From assembly GCA_025927475.1 (NCBI GenBank), contig JAICLL010000006.1:30926-94925 (forward strand): a stretch of DNA of 64,000 bases, given 5' to 3'. Position 1 is the stretch's first letter; each line of letters opens with the position of its first letter. The translations under genes and the position numbers were made by a program. This document shows, one piece after another, positions 45,601-53,260 of the stretch. The notes under the pieces are model-generated. The model saw only the letters and a list, made by a program, of their open reading frames with translations. It made no database searches and was not told where the DNA came from. Source of the stretch: Pirellulales bacterium. Lineage in GTDB: Bacteria; Planctomycetota; Planctomycetia; Pirellulales; JAICIG01.

Positions 45601-46008
45601 GTCCCCAGCCCCCCAGTCCCCCAGCCCTACTCCCCCACTCACCAGCTTCACCAGTTCAGCCACCGACCGAACCGCGCCCGGCGTGGCCAGATAGCTGATG
45701 CCGCGGTGCAGGTGCAGCCGGAACTGCCGGGCGACCACTTCGTCGGTCGTGCCCAGCCCGTCGCCCTCGCACCGCTCCTTGACCAGCGCCAGGTAAATTT
45801 CGTGGTGCTCGCCGCCGAAGACGTGCCAGCTCATCTCGACGTTGCTGTCGGCCGGCACGTCGATGGGACTGGGCGGCGTCGGCTCGCGCAGCGAAACGCA
45901 CAGCGCCCAGCGGCACAAGACGTTCCAGTTCTGAATGCCCGTCCGGGTTTTCAGGCGAATGAGCTGCTCTTTAGCCTGATTCGAGAGGCGGATTTGCTTG
46001 ATGGTCAT
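45415..46008 (-). CDS. dndE: DNA phosphorothioation protein DndE with repeat-encoded tail
   Basis: A 197-aa protein from ATG 46008 (MTIKQIRLSN). Residues 1-120 match DndE: IRLSNQAKEQLIRLKTRTGI, QNWNVLCRWALC, DVPADSNVEMSWHVFGGE and ARQFRLHLHRGISYL. DndE is a small helical DNA-binding protein of the DndBCDE system that places sulfur in the DNA backbone. The usual length is about 110-130 aa. Residues from about 145 to the end are encoded by the 123-bp repeat array, so the original stop is lost. dndC and dndD upstream are only fragments, so the pathway cannot work from this locus. Confidence 0.8.
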   Translation of the reverse strand: MTIKQIRLSNQAKEQLIRLKTRTGIQNWNVLCRWALCVSLREPTPPSPIDVPADSNVEMSWHVFGGEHHEIYLALVKERCEGDGLGTTDEVVARQFRLHLHRGISYLATPGAVRSVAELVKLVSGGVGLGDWGAGDWGRRFLLSEGAAPGAAFLTGESPESSAASVSSEEAAPGAAFLTAEREEYSTGRKPTKPVVW

Positions 46009-46130
46009 CGGATTGGCCAGGGGATGAATTGGTAATTGCTCGGCCTCGGCGGAGCTTGTCTCCGTCGGGCCACGACTGATCAGCCAGCGCGGCCCAGCGG
46101 AGCCGGGCAATTCGCGTGACCCATTTGGTG

Positions 46131-46637
46131 TCAACCGGCCACCGCCGTCTCGTTACTCCAAGAATATCCTTCTTCCGCCACGGTGGCCTTCCGCGCGTCG
46201 TCGTAGTTCAGATGATAGGCCCGCGCCAAATGCGGTTCGAGGCACTCGTAATACCGGCGATCAACCTCGGTGTCGGTCGAAAGAATAATCACCTGGTGGC
46301 TGGCGTTGGGAAAATAGCGTTCGACCAGGTGCTGGCGGTGCCGGGAATCGAGCCGCGCCATCGGCGTGTCGATGATCGCCGGCAGCGACCGGACGCTGGC
46401 CCGCGCCAGGCCCCACAGCACCGAGATCGCGAAAATCTGCTTTTCGCCCTCCGAGAGCCGCTGCTTGGCGATTGCCTGCCCGTCGCCACCGTACAGCGTG
46501 ATGGCAAACGTCCGCGGGTCGATCATGATCTGGTCGACCAGCGTCTGCTTGCGCAGCAAAAAGCGAAACGACTCGGTGACCAGCGACGACAGGCGGTCGA
46601 TTTTGGCCGCCGTCGCTCGCTGTAAAAACTCTTGCAT
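46131..46637 (-). pseudogene. dndD: 3' fragment of dndD (SMC-like ATPase of DNA phosphorothioation)
   Basis: 168 codons that match the C-terminal end of DndD: the ABC signature RLSEGEKQIFAISVLWGL, then PAIIDTPMARLDSRHRQHL (Walker B and D-loop region) and HQVIILSTDTEVD, ending EEGYSW. The N-terminal Walker A half and the coiled coil, several hundred residues, are absent. The fragment starts directly after the dndC remnant in another frame, so a deletion joined the two genes. Confidence 0.75.
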
Positions 46638-46639
46638 GG

Positions 46640-46880
46640 TCGTCCTGGTCCGTGCGGTCGGGCGGGAAACGCCTCGCCCGTCGCTTCCTGATAAATCCGC
46701 GGCAAGGCGTCGTCGAATTCGTGTTTTTCATACAGCCACAGCCGCCGGATTTCGTGCAGCTCGTCCAGCGAAATCAGCTTCAGCTCAGCCGTCACCGGCG
46801 GCCCCAGCGCCCGCACCTCGCGTTGCACCTCCAGCACCCGCCGCAGCCAATGCTCGCGCCACTTTTTGGTATAGTGCCGA
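46640..46880 (-). pseudogene. dndC: 3' fragment of dndC (PAPS-reductase-like sulfurtransferase)
   Basis: The minus strand reads WREHWLRRVLEVQREVRALG, LKLISLDELHEIRRLWLYEK and HEFDDALPRIYQEATGEAF, which I recognise as the C-terminal end of DndC. The PAPS-reductase-like catalytic domain and Fe-S cysteines are missing. Its frame continues a little into the dndD remnant. The upstream edge meets a plus-strand DUF1016 gene whose start lies about 80 bp further on. Assignment to DndC is from memory of the family, so somewhat less sure than DndE and DndD. Confidence 0.6.
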
Positions 46881-46957
46881 TACCGGGATGCCAGGCATCG
46901 GAGGACACACACCCGGTCGGGAAAACAGGCCTCCGTCGAAATGAAATCGCCGTGCTG

Positions 46958-47638
46958 ATGGCAAAGAGCCAATCTGCCAACTTTTACGAACGCGTCCGCG
47001 AGATCGTTGAATCCGCACGGGTTACCATCGCGCGCAGCGTCAACAGCACGCAGGTGGTTGCCAACTGGCTCGTCGGGCGCGAGATCGTCGAGGAGGAGCA
47101 ACACGGAAAGAAACGGGCCGATTATGGCGAGATGCTCTTGGAAGATTTGGCCAAACGGCTGAAGAACGAGTTTGGGGCCGGGTTTTCCGTGCCAAACCTG
47201 CGGAATATGCGACAATTTTACATAGCGTTTCCATCGCTGATCGACGCCGCCCAAATTCGCTACGCGTTGCGTAGCGAATTGCTGGGCGCCGCCGGCACCA
47301 ACCAAACCTCAGCCCGGCGGTCGCGGGAAACAGGCGCGCCACCGCGCGGTGAGTCAATTCGCCAAGCAGCGCGTGGCGAATCGTGGGAACCCGGCCGGCT
47401 TCATCCCAGCCTCTCCTGGACCCATTATCGAACGCTGTTGCGCGTCAACTCGACAGAGGTCCGCTCCTTCTACGAAATTGAGGCCATTCAAAACAACTGG
47501 ACGGCGCGCGAACTGGAACGCCAGATCAACAGCCTCTTGTACGAGCGGCTCGCCAAGAGCAAGGACAAACGAGGACTGATGCGGCTGGCGAACAAAGGCG
47601 AAGAAGTCGCATGCCCCGCCGACGTTTTCCGTGCGTAG
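46958..47638 (+). pseudogene. DUF1016 (YhcG-like) protein lacking its PDDEXK nuclease domain
   Basis: A 226-codon frame from ATG 46958. It matches the DUF1016 N-terminal domain: ARSVNSTQVVANWLVGREIV, DYGEMLLEDLAKRLKNEFG, FSVPNLRNMRQFY, LSWTHYRTLLRV and RLMRLANKGEEV. Full proteins run to about 350 aa with a C-terminal PDDEXK nuclease. Here the frame ends at ADVFRA, where the 123-bp repeat copy begins, and the nuclease is gone. Residues ~100-145 are a repeat-rich insert encoded around a perfect palindrome (47254-47280). It lies between the dnd remnants and the DUF499 operon, on the opposite strand. Confidence 0.75.
47254..47280. repeat. perfect palindrome: 12-bp stem, 3-nt loop
   Basis: AATTCGCTACGC, GTT, then its exact complement, within the DUF1016 frame. 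A weaker stem of 8 bp (ATTCGCCA ... TGGCGAAT) follows at about 47357-47382. Stem length and 3-nt loop match the palindromes in the small operon gene at 53 kb. Confidence 0.8.
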
Positions 47639-47745
47639 AGTAGCCTCACGCTCCGCCGTGAGGAAAGCCGCGCCGGGCGCCGCCCCTTCACTGAGCAGGA
47701 AACTGCGGCCTCTCCCCGTTTTCTACCAGGCGACTGGCTACTGAA
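47628..47745 (+). repeat. detached copy of the 123-bp repeat unit
   Basis: Almost the full unit seen at 44.8-45.6 kb, from TTTTCCGTGCGTAGAGTAG through CTCACGCTCCG to CTACCAGGCGACTGGCT. It truncates the DUF1016 gene on one side and ends just before the DUF499 stop on the other. With the array it brackets the dnd remnants. Confidence 0.85.
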
Positions 47746-47767
47746 AGCTGGGCTGCTGCAATACTTA

Positions 47768-50700
47768 TTATTTGCTCTCAACCAAAAAATCGCCCCTCAC
47801 CTCTTTGAGCACCTGGTTGACCTGCTCGACGACAGCGGCGTCCGGCTCTTTCTGACCGTCGCCAAGCTCGATTCGCACGGTGAACGCGAGCGGCACCTTG
47901 CACTTTGCCTTGATGTCCAGAAGTTTTGGCATTGCATCGGCCAAGTCCTGGATTTCGGACGGCTCCAGCGCGGCGGTAGCCGCGAGCATTTTGCGCGACG
48001 CCCCGCTTCCGCCAAAAACACCGCTGCCTCCTAATTCCCCTTCGCCGCCGTCCGGCTTGCTCGCTGCCACCTTGATCCGCACCGACTTGGCGGCGTGGAA
48101 ATCACACGGCCACGCTGCCGAGCCGTCAACCAGTTCGGTGAACCGGGCTTGCAGCGATGAGGTGATCGCGTCGCGCACCGTCTTCCACGGCAGCGTTTTT
48201 CCGGCTTTTTGCGAAAGGCCCGTGGCTACGGCCAGCGCGTTGGTCTCTTCGCCGTGCCATGCGGAATCCAGGTTCGCTGGCATGATTTCCGCGGCGCCGA
48301 TCGGCGTCGGCGGAGTAGAGAGCGTCGCTGCCGAACTCAGAACACCCGCCGGAATCGGCTCCCCTAACACGCTGGCCGGGCCCGACCGCAACCAGACCGC
48401 TCCACTTTCGACTGCAGCCGCGATGGCTTGTTCGGCAATCTTGTGGCTGGTCTTGGGTACGGGCACCGGCTCGTGGTAGCCGCCACGGTCGACCTGAACG
48501 ACGTTTGACCCGCCGAAATAATCAAGCGCGGTTTGAACGCTGATCTCGTCGGCAGACCACAGTTCCGGCAGCTTGCCGGGCGACAGAAGTGACGCAGGAA
48601 TCTCGGCAAGCTCGGCAGCCTCGGGCAACACGAGTTCTAGCGCGGGGTCTGCCAGCGACGTCTCGTCTGGTCGGCAGCGCCACCAGGTGCGGAAAGTCTT
48701 GTCGGGCCGCGTCAGCCGCAAAACAAACGTCCCCTGTTCGCAGCCAGCGACGAGTGTATCCAAGATCGCATCCGCCTTCAGCATTTTTGGTAAATGCGGC
48801 AGTTGGGCAAATGCGCCGGCCAAGTCCTTCACGCGCCGGCTCGTGTCGCCTTCCTTCCACAGATCGTAAGGGCCGCCGGGCAGCAGCGCCTCCGCCGTGA
48901 TCGCGGTATCTTGAATCCGCGCACGCTTATCGGCCTTGATCGTCGTGAAGTGCGGGTCATCGGAAATCGTGATCTTGAACGCCTGAACGTCGTTTTTCTC
49001 AGAGATGGTGGCCACGGTGCTGTAGGCCTGGCGGATCGCCTCGGGGACGCGCCCCTTGGCCTTGTCGATGTTCATCGCCAGCGTGCTCATCCGCGCGGCA
49101 TCGAGGCTTCCTCCCTCTTTCTGTTGCTTGGCCAAATCGTCGTGAACGGCCTGCCACGCCAGGTAGTCGCGGATTCTCGCCTCGGCCACCTCCAGCCCGT
49201 CGCGCGAAGGGCAAATGAGCAGCACCGCGTTGCGGAAAACGCGCGGGTCGTCTGGCCCGGCGTCTTCATCGAGATAGCGCCTCGCCTCCGCGCTCGGCTT
49301 GCCCGAATCGCAGGCGGCGCTGGGTCCCAACACGGCGTAGCGAAATGTGCCATCGTCTTTCACGTCGCCTGGCTTAACCGGCAGCACGTGCACGTGTACG
49401 CCCGCCGCCGACGCTCCCACGGTTAGCTTCTTGACGTTTCGCACTTCGTCGATCAGTCGCGCCTTGACCAAGTCATCGCCGATGTTCTTCGCCGCCACGG
49501 CGTGCATCTGGTTCAGGTTCGGCCGGCTGCCCAACCGCCAGGTCGACGGCAGATGGTCGCCCTCGATCGCCGAATACAGGTCGTCCAACCAGTGGCTCGC
49601 CTGCGCCCAGCGGAGTAGCCCCTTCTCCAACTCGATCTTGTCGGGTCGTGTCGCCCCGATCAGCACGGTCAGGTCGCGCGTCTTGGCGCTCTGGCCGATC
49701 GGTTGCGAGTGCAAGAACGTCGCCGCGACGGCCTGTTCAATCTCACGGCATTTCAGCCCGACCGATTCCTTCTGAATCTCGCGGGCCAGATCCAGCTCGC
49801 CACACAGGATCGGCGTCCAGGCCTGCCTGCGGCCTTCGTGCTCTTCGGTATCGGCCACGGTCACCAGCTCGCGCATCGCCTCGGCCAAATCTTGCTGATC
49901 GGGCGGGCCAAGTAGCGCCGCCGGCCCCACCAGCGGGCTAACGTCCCATTTTTCCGCCTCGCGCAGGGCCAGTGCGAAGGTTCTTAGCACACCGCGCGTC
50001 CGCTGGAAGCCGTGCATGGAAGTCCATTTGCCATAAAGCACCTCCGTCAGGTCGGGATGGAACGGAAAGCTTCTCAGGTATCGGTCTTCAGCCGATGAAC
50101 CCGCCCTGGCCGTCTGTTCGTCGAGAGCCTGAATCCCCTTCAGCGCGGCGATGACGTGCTGTCGAAAGACGTGGTGGTCCTTGATCGACTCCGGCTTGAA
50201 AAAACGCCGCCGCAACACTTCGGCGACGTCTTCCTTAACCACCGGCTCGACGCCCTCTTCCTTCTCGCGGCGGAAGATATCGTAGAAGTCCGAGAGCAGT
50301 TCGCGTCCAAGCTGATCGCCGGTCTTGTTGGGGTCGGTCGCCAACAGCGAAGCCACGACGCAGCAGCCCTTGACCTTGGTCGCGGCCTGCGTCAGGTATT
50401 GGAAGAAGTTGCGCAGCCGATCCCGCCAGCCGCGATCTTGCAGCACTTTCTCCTTGGCGTACATCAGCACTTCGTCCATGAGGATTAACACGCCCAGCCC
50501 CTCGTTGGCCGGAATCTCCAGCAGTTCCTCGAGCGTGCTTTCGGCGGGCGCTGTTTCTCGCTCATCGGCCTTGCCTTCGGCGTGCAGCAACTTCAGCCCG
50601 GCGTCGCCGGCCAACTGGTAGGCCAGCACGCTCCACGGATGCTTGAGCCGCCTGGTTTTTCCCAGCGGGCCGCGGACCTCCATCCCTTTTTCGACATCCA

Positions 50701-51115
50701 GCTTGTCAAAGCACAGTCCGGCCACGCGAGCCTTGGGGGGCGCGTGCCCGATGGCCTGCACAAACTCGCCCACGGCGGGCAAATCGGGCAGATGTTCGGG
50801 ATCGTTGTGAAGTTGGAACAGCGTAATCAGCGTGTGCGTCTTGCCGCCGCCGTAGGTCAATTCAAGCTGCCGGACGGCCTTGTCGTTCTTATTGGCGAGC
50901 CGCTGCGAAACGTCGCGCACCAGGTTCCGCAAGTTGTGCGTTGGAAACGTCAGGCTGAAGAAGCTTTGCGGGTCTTCATAGACCGGCTGCTTGCCGCGTT
51001 GCATGAGCACTTCGTACAAGTCAGCGGCGAACATCGCCAGCGATAACTCCCCGGTCTTCAGGTCGTCGCGTAGCGCGACCACCTTGTGCCACGGGGTCCA
51101 CGGTAACTTTGCCAT
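47768..51115 (-). CDS. DUF499 P-loop ATPase of the defence operon
   Basis: A 1115-aa protein from ATG 51115 (MAKLPWTPWHKVV), preceded by GGAGGAG inside the upstream gene; the upstream stop is 2 nt before the ATG. Residues ~30-100 contain LSLAMFAADLYEVL and the Walker A loop GGGKTHT (89-95); Walker B is VLILMDEV (209-216). The whole N-terminal half is typical of DUF499. The C-terminal half has no assigned domain. DUF499 proteins recur next to DUF1156 methyltransferases and helicases and are thought to power restriction-like or DISARM-related defence (family knowledge, unverified here). It is the last gene of the operon; its 3' end abuts a 123-bp repeat copy. Confidence 0.88.
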   Translation of the reverse strand: MAKLPWTPWHKVVALRDDLKTGELSLAMFAADLYEVLMQRGKQPVYEDPQSFFSLTFPTHNLRNLVRDVSQRLANKNDKAVRQLELTYGGGKTHTLITLFQLHNDPEHLPDLPAVGEFVQAIGHAPPKARVAGLCFDKLDVEKGMEVRGPLGKTRRLKHPWSVLAYQLAGDAGLKLLHAEGKADERETAPAESTLEELLEIPANEGLGVLILMDEVLMYAKEKVLQDRGWRDRLRNFFQYLTQAATKVKGCCVVASLLATDPNKTGDQLGRELLSDFYDIFRREKEEGVEPVVKEDVAEVLRRRFFKPESIKDHHVFRQHVIAALKGIQALDEQTARAGSSAEDRYLRSFPFHPDLTEVLYGKWTSMHGFQRTRGVLRTFALALREAEKWDVSPLVGPAALLGPPDQQDLAEAMRELVTVADTEEHEGRRQAWTPILCGELDLAREIQKESVGLKCREIEQAVAATFLHSQPIGQSAKTRDLTVLIGATRPDKIELEKGLLRWAQASHWLDDLYSAIEGDHLPSTWRLGSRPNLNQMHAVAAKNIGDDLVKARLIDEVRNVKKLTVGASAAGVHVHVLPVKPGDVKDDGTFRYAVLGPSAACDSGKPSAEARRYLDEDAGPDDPRVFRNAVLLICPSRDGLEVAEARIRDYLAWQAVHDDLAKQQKEGGSLDAARMSTLAMNIDKAKGRVPEAIRQAYSTVATISEKNDVQAFKITISDDPHFTTIKADKRARIQDTAITAEALLPGGPYDLWKEGDTSRRVKDLAGAFAQLPHLPKMLKADAILDTLVAGCEQGTFVLRLTRPDKTFRTWWRCRPDETSLADPALELVLPEAAELAEIPASLLSPGKLPELWSADEISVQTALDYFGGSNVVQVDRGGYHEPVPVPKTSHKIAEQAIAAAVESGAVWLRSGPASVLGEPIPAGVLSSAATLSTPPTPIGAAEIMPANLDSAWHGEETNALAVATGLSQKAGKTLPWKTVRDAITSSLQARFTELVDGSAAWPCDFHAAKSVRIKVAASKPDGGEGELGGSGVFGGSGASRKMLAATAALEPSEIQDLADAMPKLLDIKAKCKVPLAFTVRIELGDGQKEPDAAVVEQVNQVLKEVRGDFLVESK

Positions 51116-51117
51116 TT

Positions 51118-51747
51118 TCACTCCTCCGAGAACCATACCTGCAGCGTCGTTCGTAGCTTTTCGAACGCTTGATCGGTACAACGCGATAGCCCAACTTTGT
51201 CCGCCAATGCCTTGTAAATGGCCGACGATCGCGGCCTGCGCACCTTGCGCAATACTGTTTCAAGTGCTTCCTTCGGGCGGTCCGGCTTCCGTCCGGCAAA
51301 GCCAAACCCTTGTTCTCGAAGCCATGTGAGAAGGGCCGGGCCAGATTCAAGCCATCCCAGCTCGCCCGCCACGTGTGGCGAGTCACTCCAAACCCAGATA
51401 TCGAGTTCAGGATCGATGACGATTGCGCGCCCGCGTTCGCCCCAACCAGTGGTGCGCAACGCTTGCTCTATTGTTGTCTCAATTTCATTACGGGCCGCGT
51501 CCTCTTGGCCGCATCCTTCCCGATCAAGAACCACGAGTGCATGCCGGTGCGAACGCACAAACGCGCGCAGAAACTCCTGGGCATTACGCAAAACGCCCGG
51601 ATCCCTGCCCGGATGCACATGAAAATCCGCGGCGATGCTTCGGATGCGCAGCGCCTTGCCGCGGGACAGTATGCCGCGCAGCGCGAACTGTGCGTTTTTA
51701 TCAGCGGTCAGGACCACCAGATCCTTCTGAACAATGGCAGCCGTCAT
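51118..51747 (-). CDS. TOPRIM-like protein paired with AAA ATPase
   Basis: A 209-aa protein whose ATG overlaps the ATPase stop by 4 nt (ATGA). The core DLVVLTADKNAQFALRGIL and HALVVLDREGCG (Asp75, Glu77) resembles the beta-alpha-acidic layout of TOPRIM or DUF4276-type domains that follow OLD-like ATPases. VIDPELDIWVWSDSPHV is another strongly conserved-looking block. I recall a family of such ~200-aa partners but know no tested activity. A nuclease role is inference. The tight coupling suggests the pair works as one unit. Confidence 0.6.
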   Translation of the reverse strand: MTAAIVQKDLVVLTADKNAQFALRGILSRGKALRIRSIAADFHVHPGRDPGVLRNAQEFLRAFVRSHRHALVVLDREGCGQEDAARNEIETTIEQALRTTGWGERGRAIVIDPELDIWVWSDSPHVAGELGWLESGPALLTWLREQGFGFAGRKPDRPKEALETVLRKVRRPRSSAIYKALADKVGLSRCTDQAFEKLRTTLQVWFSEE

Positions 51748-53000
51748 CCCAGCACTCCCCCGGCAAAAAGAGTCCCGAGATTCGTTTCACCTTGCCAGTC
51801 GTGCAACGCAGGGTGCTCGCTGCCGAGCACAATGTCGGTGGCGCCACTTTCGGTCTTCTTGAAGCACAAGACCTTCTCGGCATCCGCGAGACTCAGAATC
51901 ACGGGTGAATGGGTCGCGAGGAGAATCTGCGCGTCATAAACGGAGGAAAGCGATTGAAACACCGCCTCGACGGCACTCGGATGGATACCGTTCTCGGGTT
52001 CCTCGATGAGATAAACGCCTTTGAAGTGGGGGAGATAGGCCGGAACCGTGAGAGCGAGCAATCGGAGTGTGCCATCCGAAGCCATCCACGATGGGACTTC
52101 CAAGCCGCCCCGGTAGCAGATGACCAGATATCGGTGCTTGTCGTCTTTGCGTTCGACCGTGCGGATCGTTTCGATATCGGGCAGCGCCGTCTGCAAATGA
52201 TGGATCCAGAGTTGGAATTGCCGCTTGTTCTTCGCGAGATCGGCGATCACCCACGGAAGGTTGGAGCCGTCGGGTTTCAGTCCGCGGAGTTGTCCGGGCG
52301 GGCTGGCTTTACGTATTAGCAAGCTGTTCAGCACCATCGTCTGAACGCCTTCGATCAGCAGACTTTTGAGCCAGGTGGAAACCGGAAATTTCGACTCGTC
52401 TTCAGGCAGATTTCCGAGCGCACTCTTTCGCGGGCCTAAACGAATCGATGGGAACCAGCCCTTGCCTGCGCCTTGTTTGCGCACCTCGACATAGAAATTA
52501 TCGTTGCCTCCGTAAGCCTTGCTCAGAATGCTCTGCCAACGTTCTCGCGTTTTTCCGGTAAGGATGTGTTGCGGGGCGTCAGGCTCAATCGGAAACAGTA
52601 GCCGCTCCCGCGGAGCGGGTTCGTCCAATGGCTTGAGCCATGCTTTTTCATCAAGAATGCCGACTTCCGTGGTCTTCGGATCGATGCCAACTCGTACCTC
52701 ATAGCGCACGACGTCAAAGGATCGGGTGAGGTTTTCCTTGCGGTCCTCAGGAATCCGCGCCTCCAAAGCCAGCTCGAAACTTGAACCCTCGCGCGCCCAC
52801 ACGAGGTCTTGAAAATTTTGGGTTCGCTCTCCCACCGCGGCTTCCAGACCATCAGCAACTAGTCTGCCCAGAAAATTCACGACGTCGAGAAAGGTCGTTT
52901 TGCCGCTGGCGTTTGGGCCAACCAGAACGTGAAACGGTCCCAGCGATTGCCGTATGTAACGAAGGCAGCGGAAATTGAGAGCTTCAATAAGCTGGATCAT
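51744..53000 (-). CDS. OLD-like AAA ATPase (ABC-type head)
   Basis: A 418-aa protein. Walker A is GPNASGKT (28-35), the Walker B region is VYLIEEPENGIHP and the H-loop is LATHSPVIL, the set seen in OLD/RecF-like AAA15/AAA21 ATPases. There is no TOPRIM domain on the chain; the next gene may supply it in trans. Its start overlaps the stop of the 87-aa gene by ATGA, and its stop overlaps the start of the TOPRIM-like gene. Local GC content looks lower than in the neighbours. Its position within the methyltransferase-DUF499 operon is unusual and worth noting. Confidence 0.85.
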   Translation of the reverse strand: MIQLIEALNFRCLRYIRQSLGPFHVLVGPNASGKTTFLDVVNFLGRLVADGLEAAVGERTQNFQDLVWAREGSSFELALEARIPEDRKENLTRSFDVVRYEVRVGIDPKTTEVGILDEKAWLKPLDEPAPRERLLFPIEPDAPQHILTGKTRERWQSILSKAYGGNDNFYVEVRKQGAGKGWFPSIRLGPRKSALGNLPEDESKFPVSTWLKSLLIEGVQTMVLNSLLIRKASPPGQLRGLKPDGSNLPWVIADLAKNKRQFQLWIHHLQTALPDIETIRTVERKDDKHRYLVICYRGGLEVPSWMASDGTLRLLALTVPAYLPHFKGVYLIEEPENGIHPSAVEAVFQSLSSVYDAQILLATHSPVILSLADAEKVLCFKKTESGATDIVLGSEHPALHDWQGETNLGTLFAGGVLG

Positions 53001-53260
53001 GATATTTCCTCGCCTCGGTGTTCGGCCTCTTCAAATTGCGCAGACGATGTCTGCGCAAACTCCGGTTTCTGCGGCGGCACTGCCGATAGCGCAATTCTCC
53101 CGACAGTGTCGGGAAAAAAGTCATCGGAGCCGTTCAGTTTTGCCGGCGCGCCCACGCAACTATCGAATTTTCCAGACAGTGTCTGGAAAATCTTCCGCCT
53201 GAGATAGAAAAGCTCCATTCGCTGGAGGTTTGACACCGCTTTTGGTTGCTCGGCCATCAC
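52997..53260 (-). CDS. 87-aa protein coupled on both sides, encoded over three palindromes
   Basis: The ATG at 53260 overlaps the methyltransferase stop by 4 nt and its TGA overlaps the ATPase ATG by 4 nt, so it is almost surely translated. The protein is MMAEQPKAVSNLQRMELFYL ... RKIFQTLSGKF ... FFPDTVGRIA ... FAQTSSAQFEEAEHRGEEIS. I know no family. Three related peptides (FQTLSGKF, FPDTVGRI, FAQTSSAQF) each lie on a DNA palindrome of the same design. The phrase QTLS(G/A) recurs in DUF1016 linkers (recalled), which suggests a mobile palindromic element within coding sequence. Possible roles: small regulatory subunit, or a coding disguise for RNA hairpins. Confidence 0.65.
   Translation of the reverse strand: MMAEQPKAVSNLQRMELFYLRRKIFQTLSGKFDSCVGAPAKLNGSDDFFPDTVGRIALSAVPPQKPEFAQTSSAQFEEAEHRGEEIS
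53036..53191. repeat. three palindromes with 3-nt loops inside the 87-aa gene
   Basis: 53036-53058: stem TTGCGCAGAC, loop GAT, exact complement. 53099-53113: stem CCCGAC, loop AGT, exact complement, with near-complementary flanks. 53167-53191: stem ATTTTCCAGAC, loop AGT, exact complement. Centres are about 59 and 73 bp apart. All share a (G/C)AC-loop-GT(C/G) design and would fold as hairpins in mRNA. Confidence 0.85.

Noticed and set aside
45227..45694. 155-codon plus-strand protein made of VRKAAPGAA and LPVFYQTTGLVGF repeats
   Set aside because: It is a translation of the 123-bp array (41 codons per unit) with no start context and no independent sign of coding.
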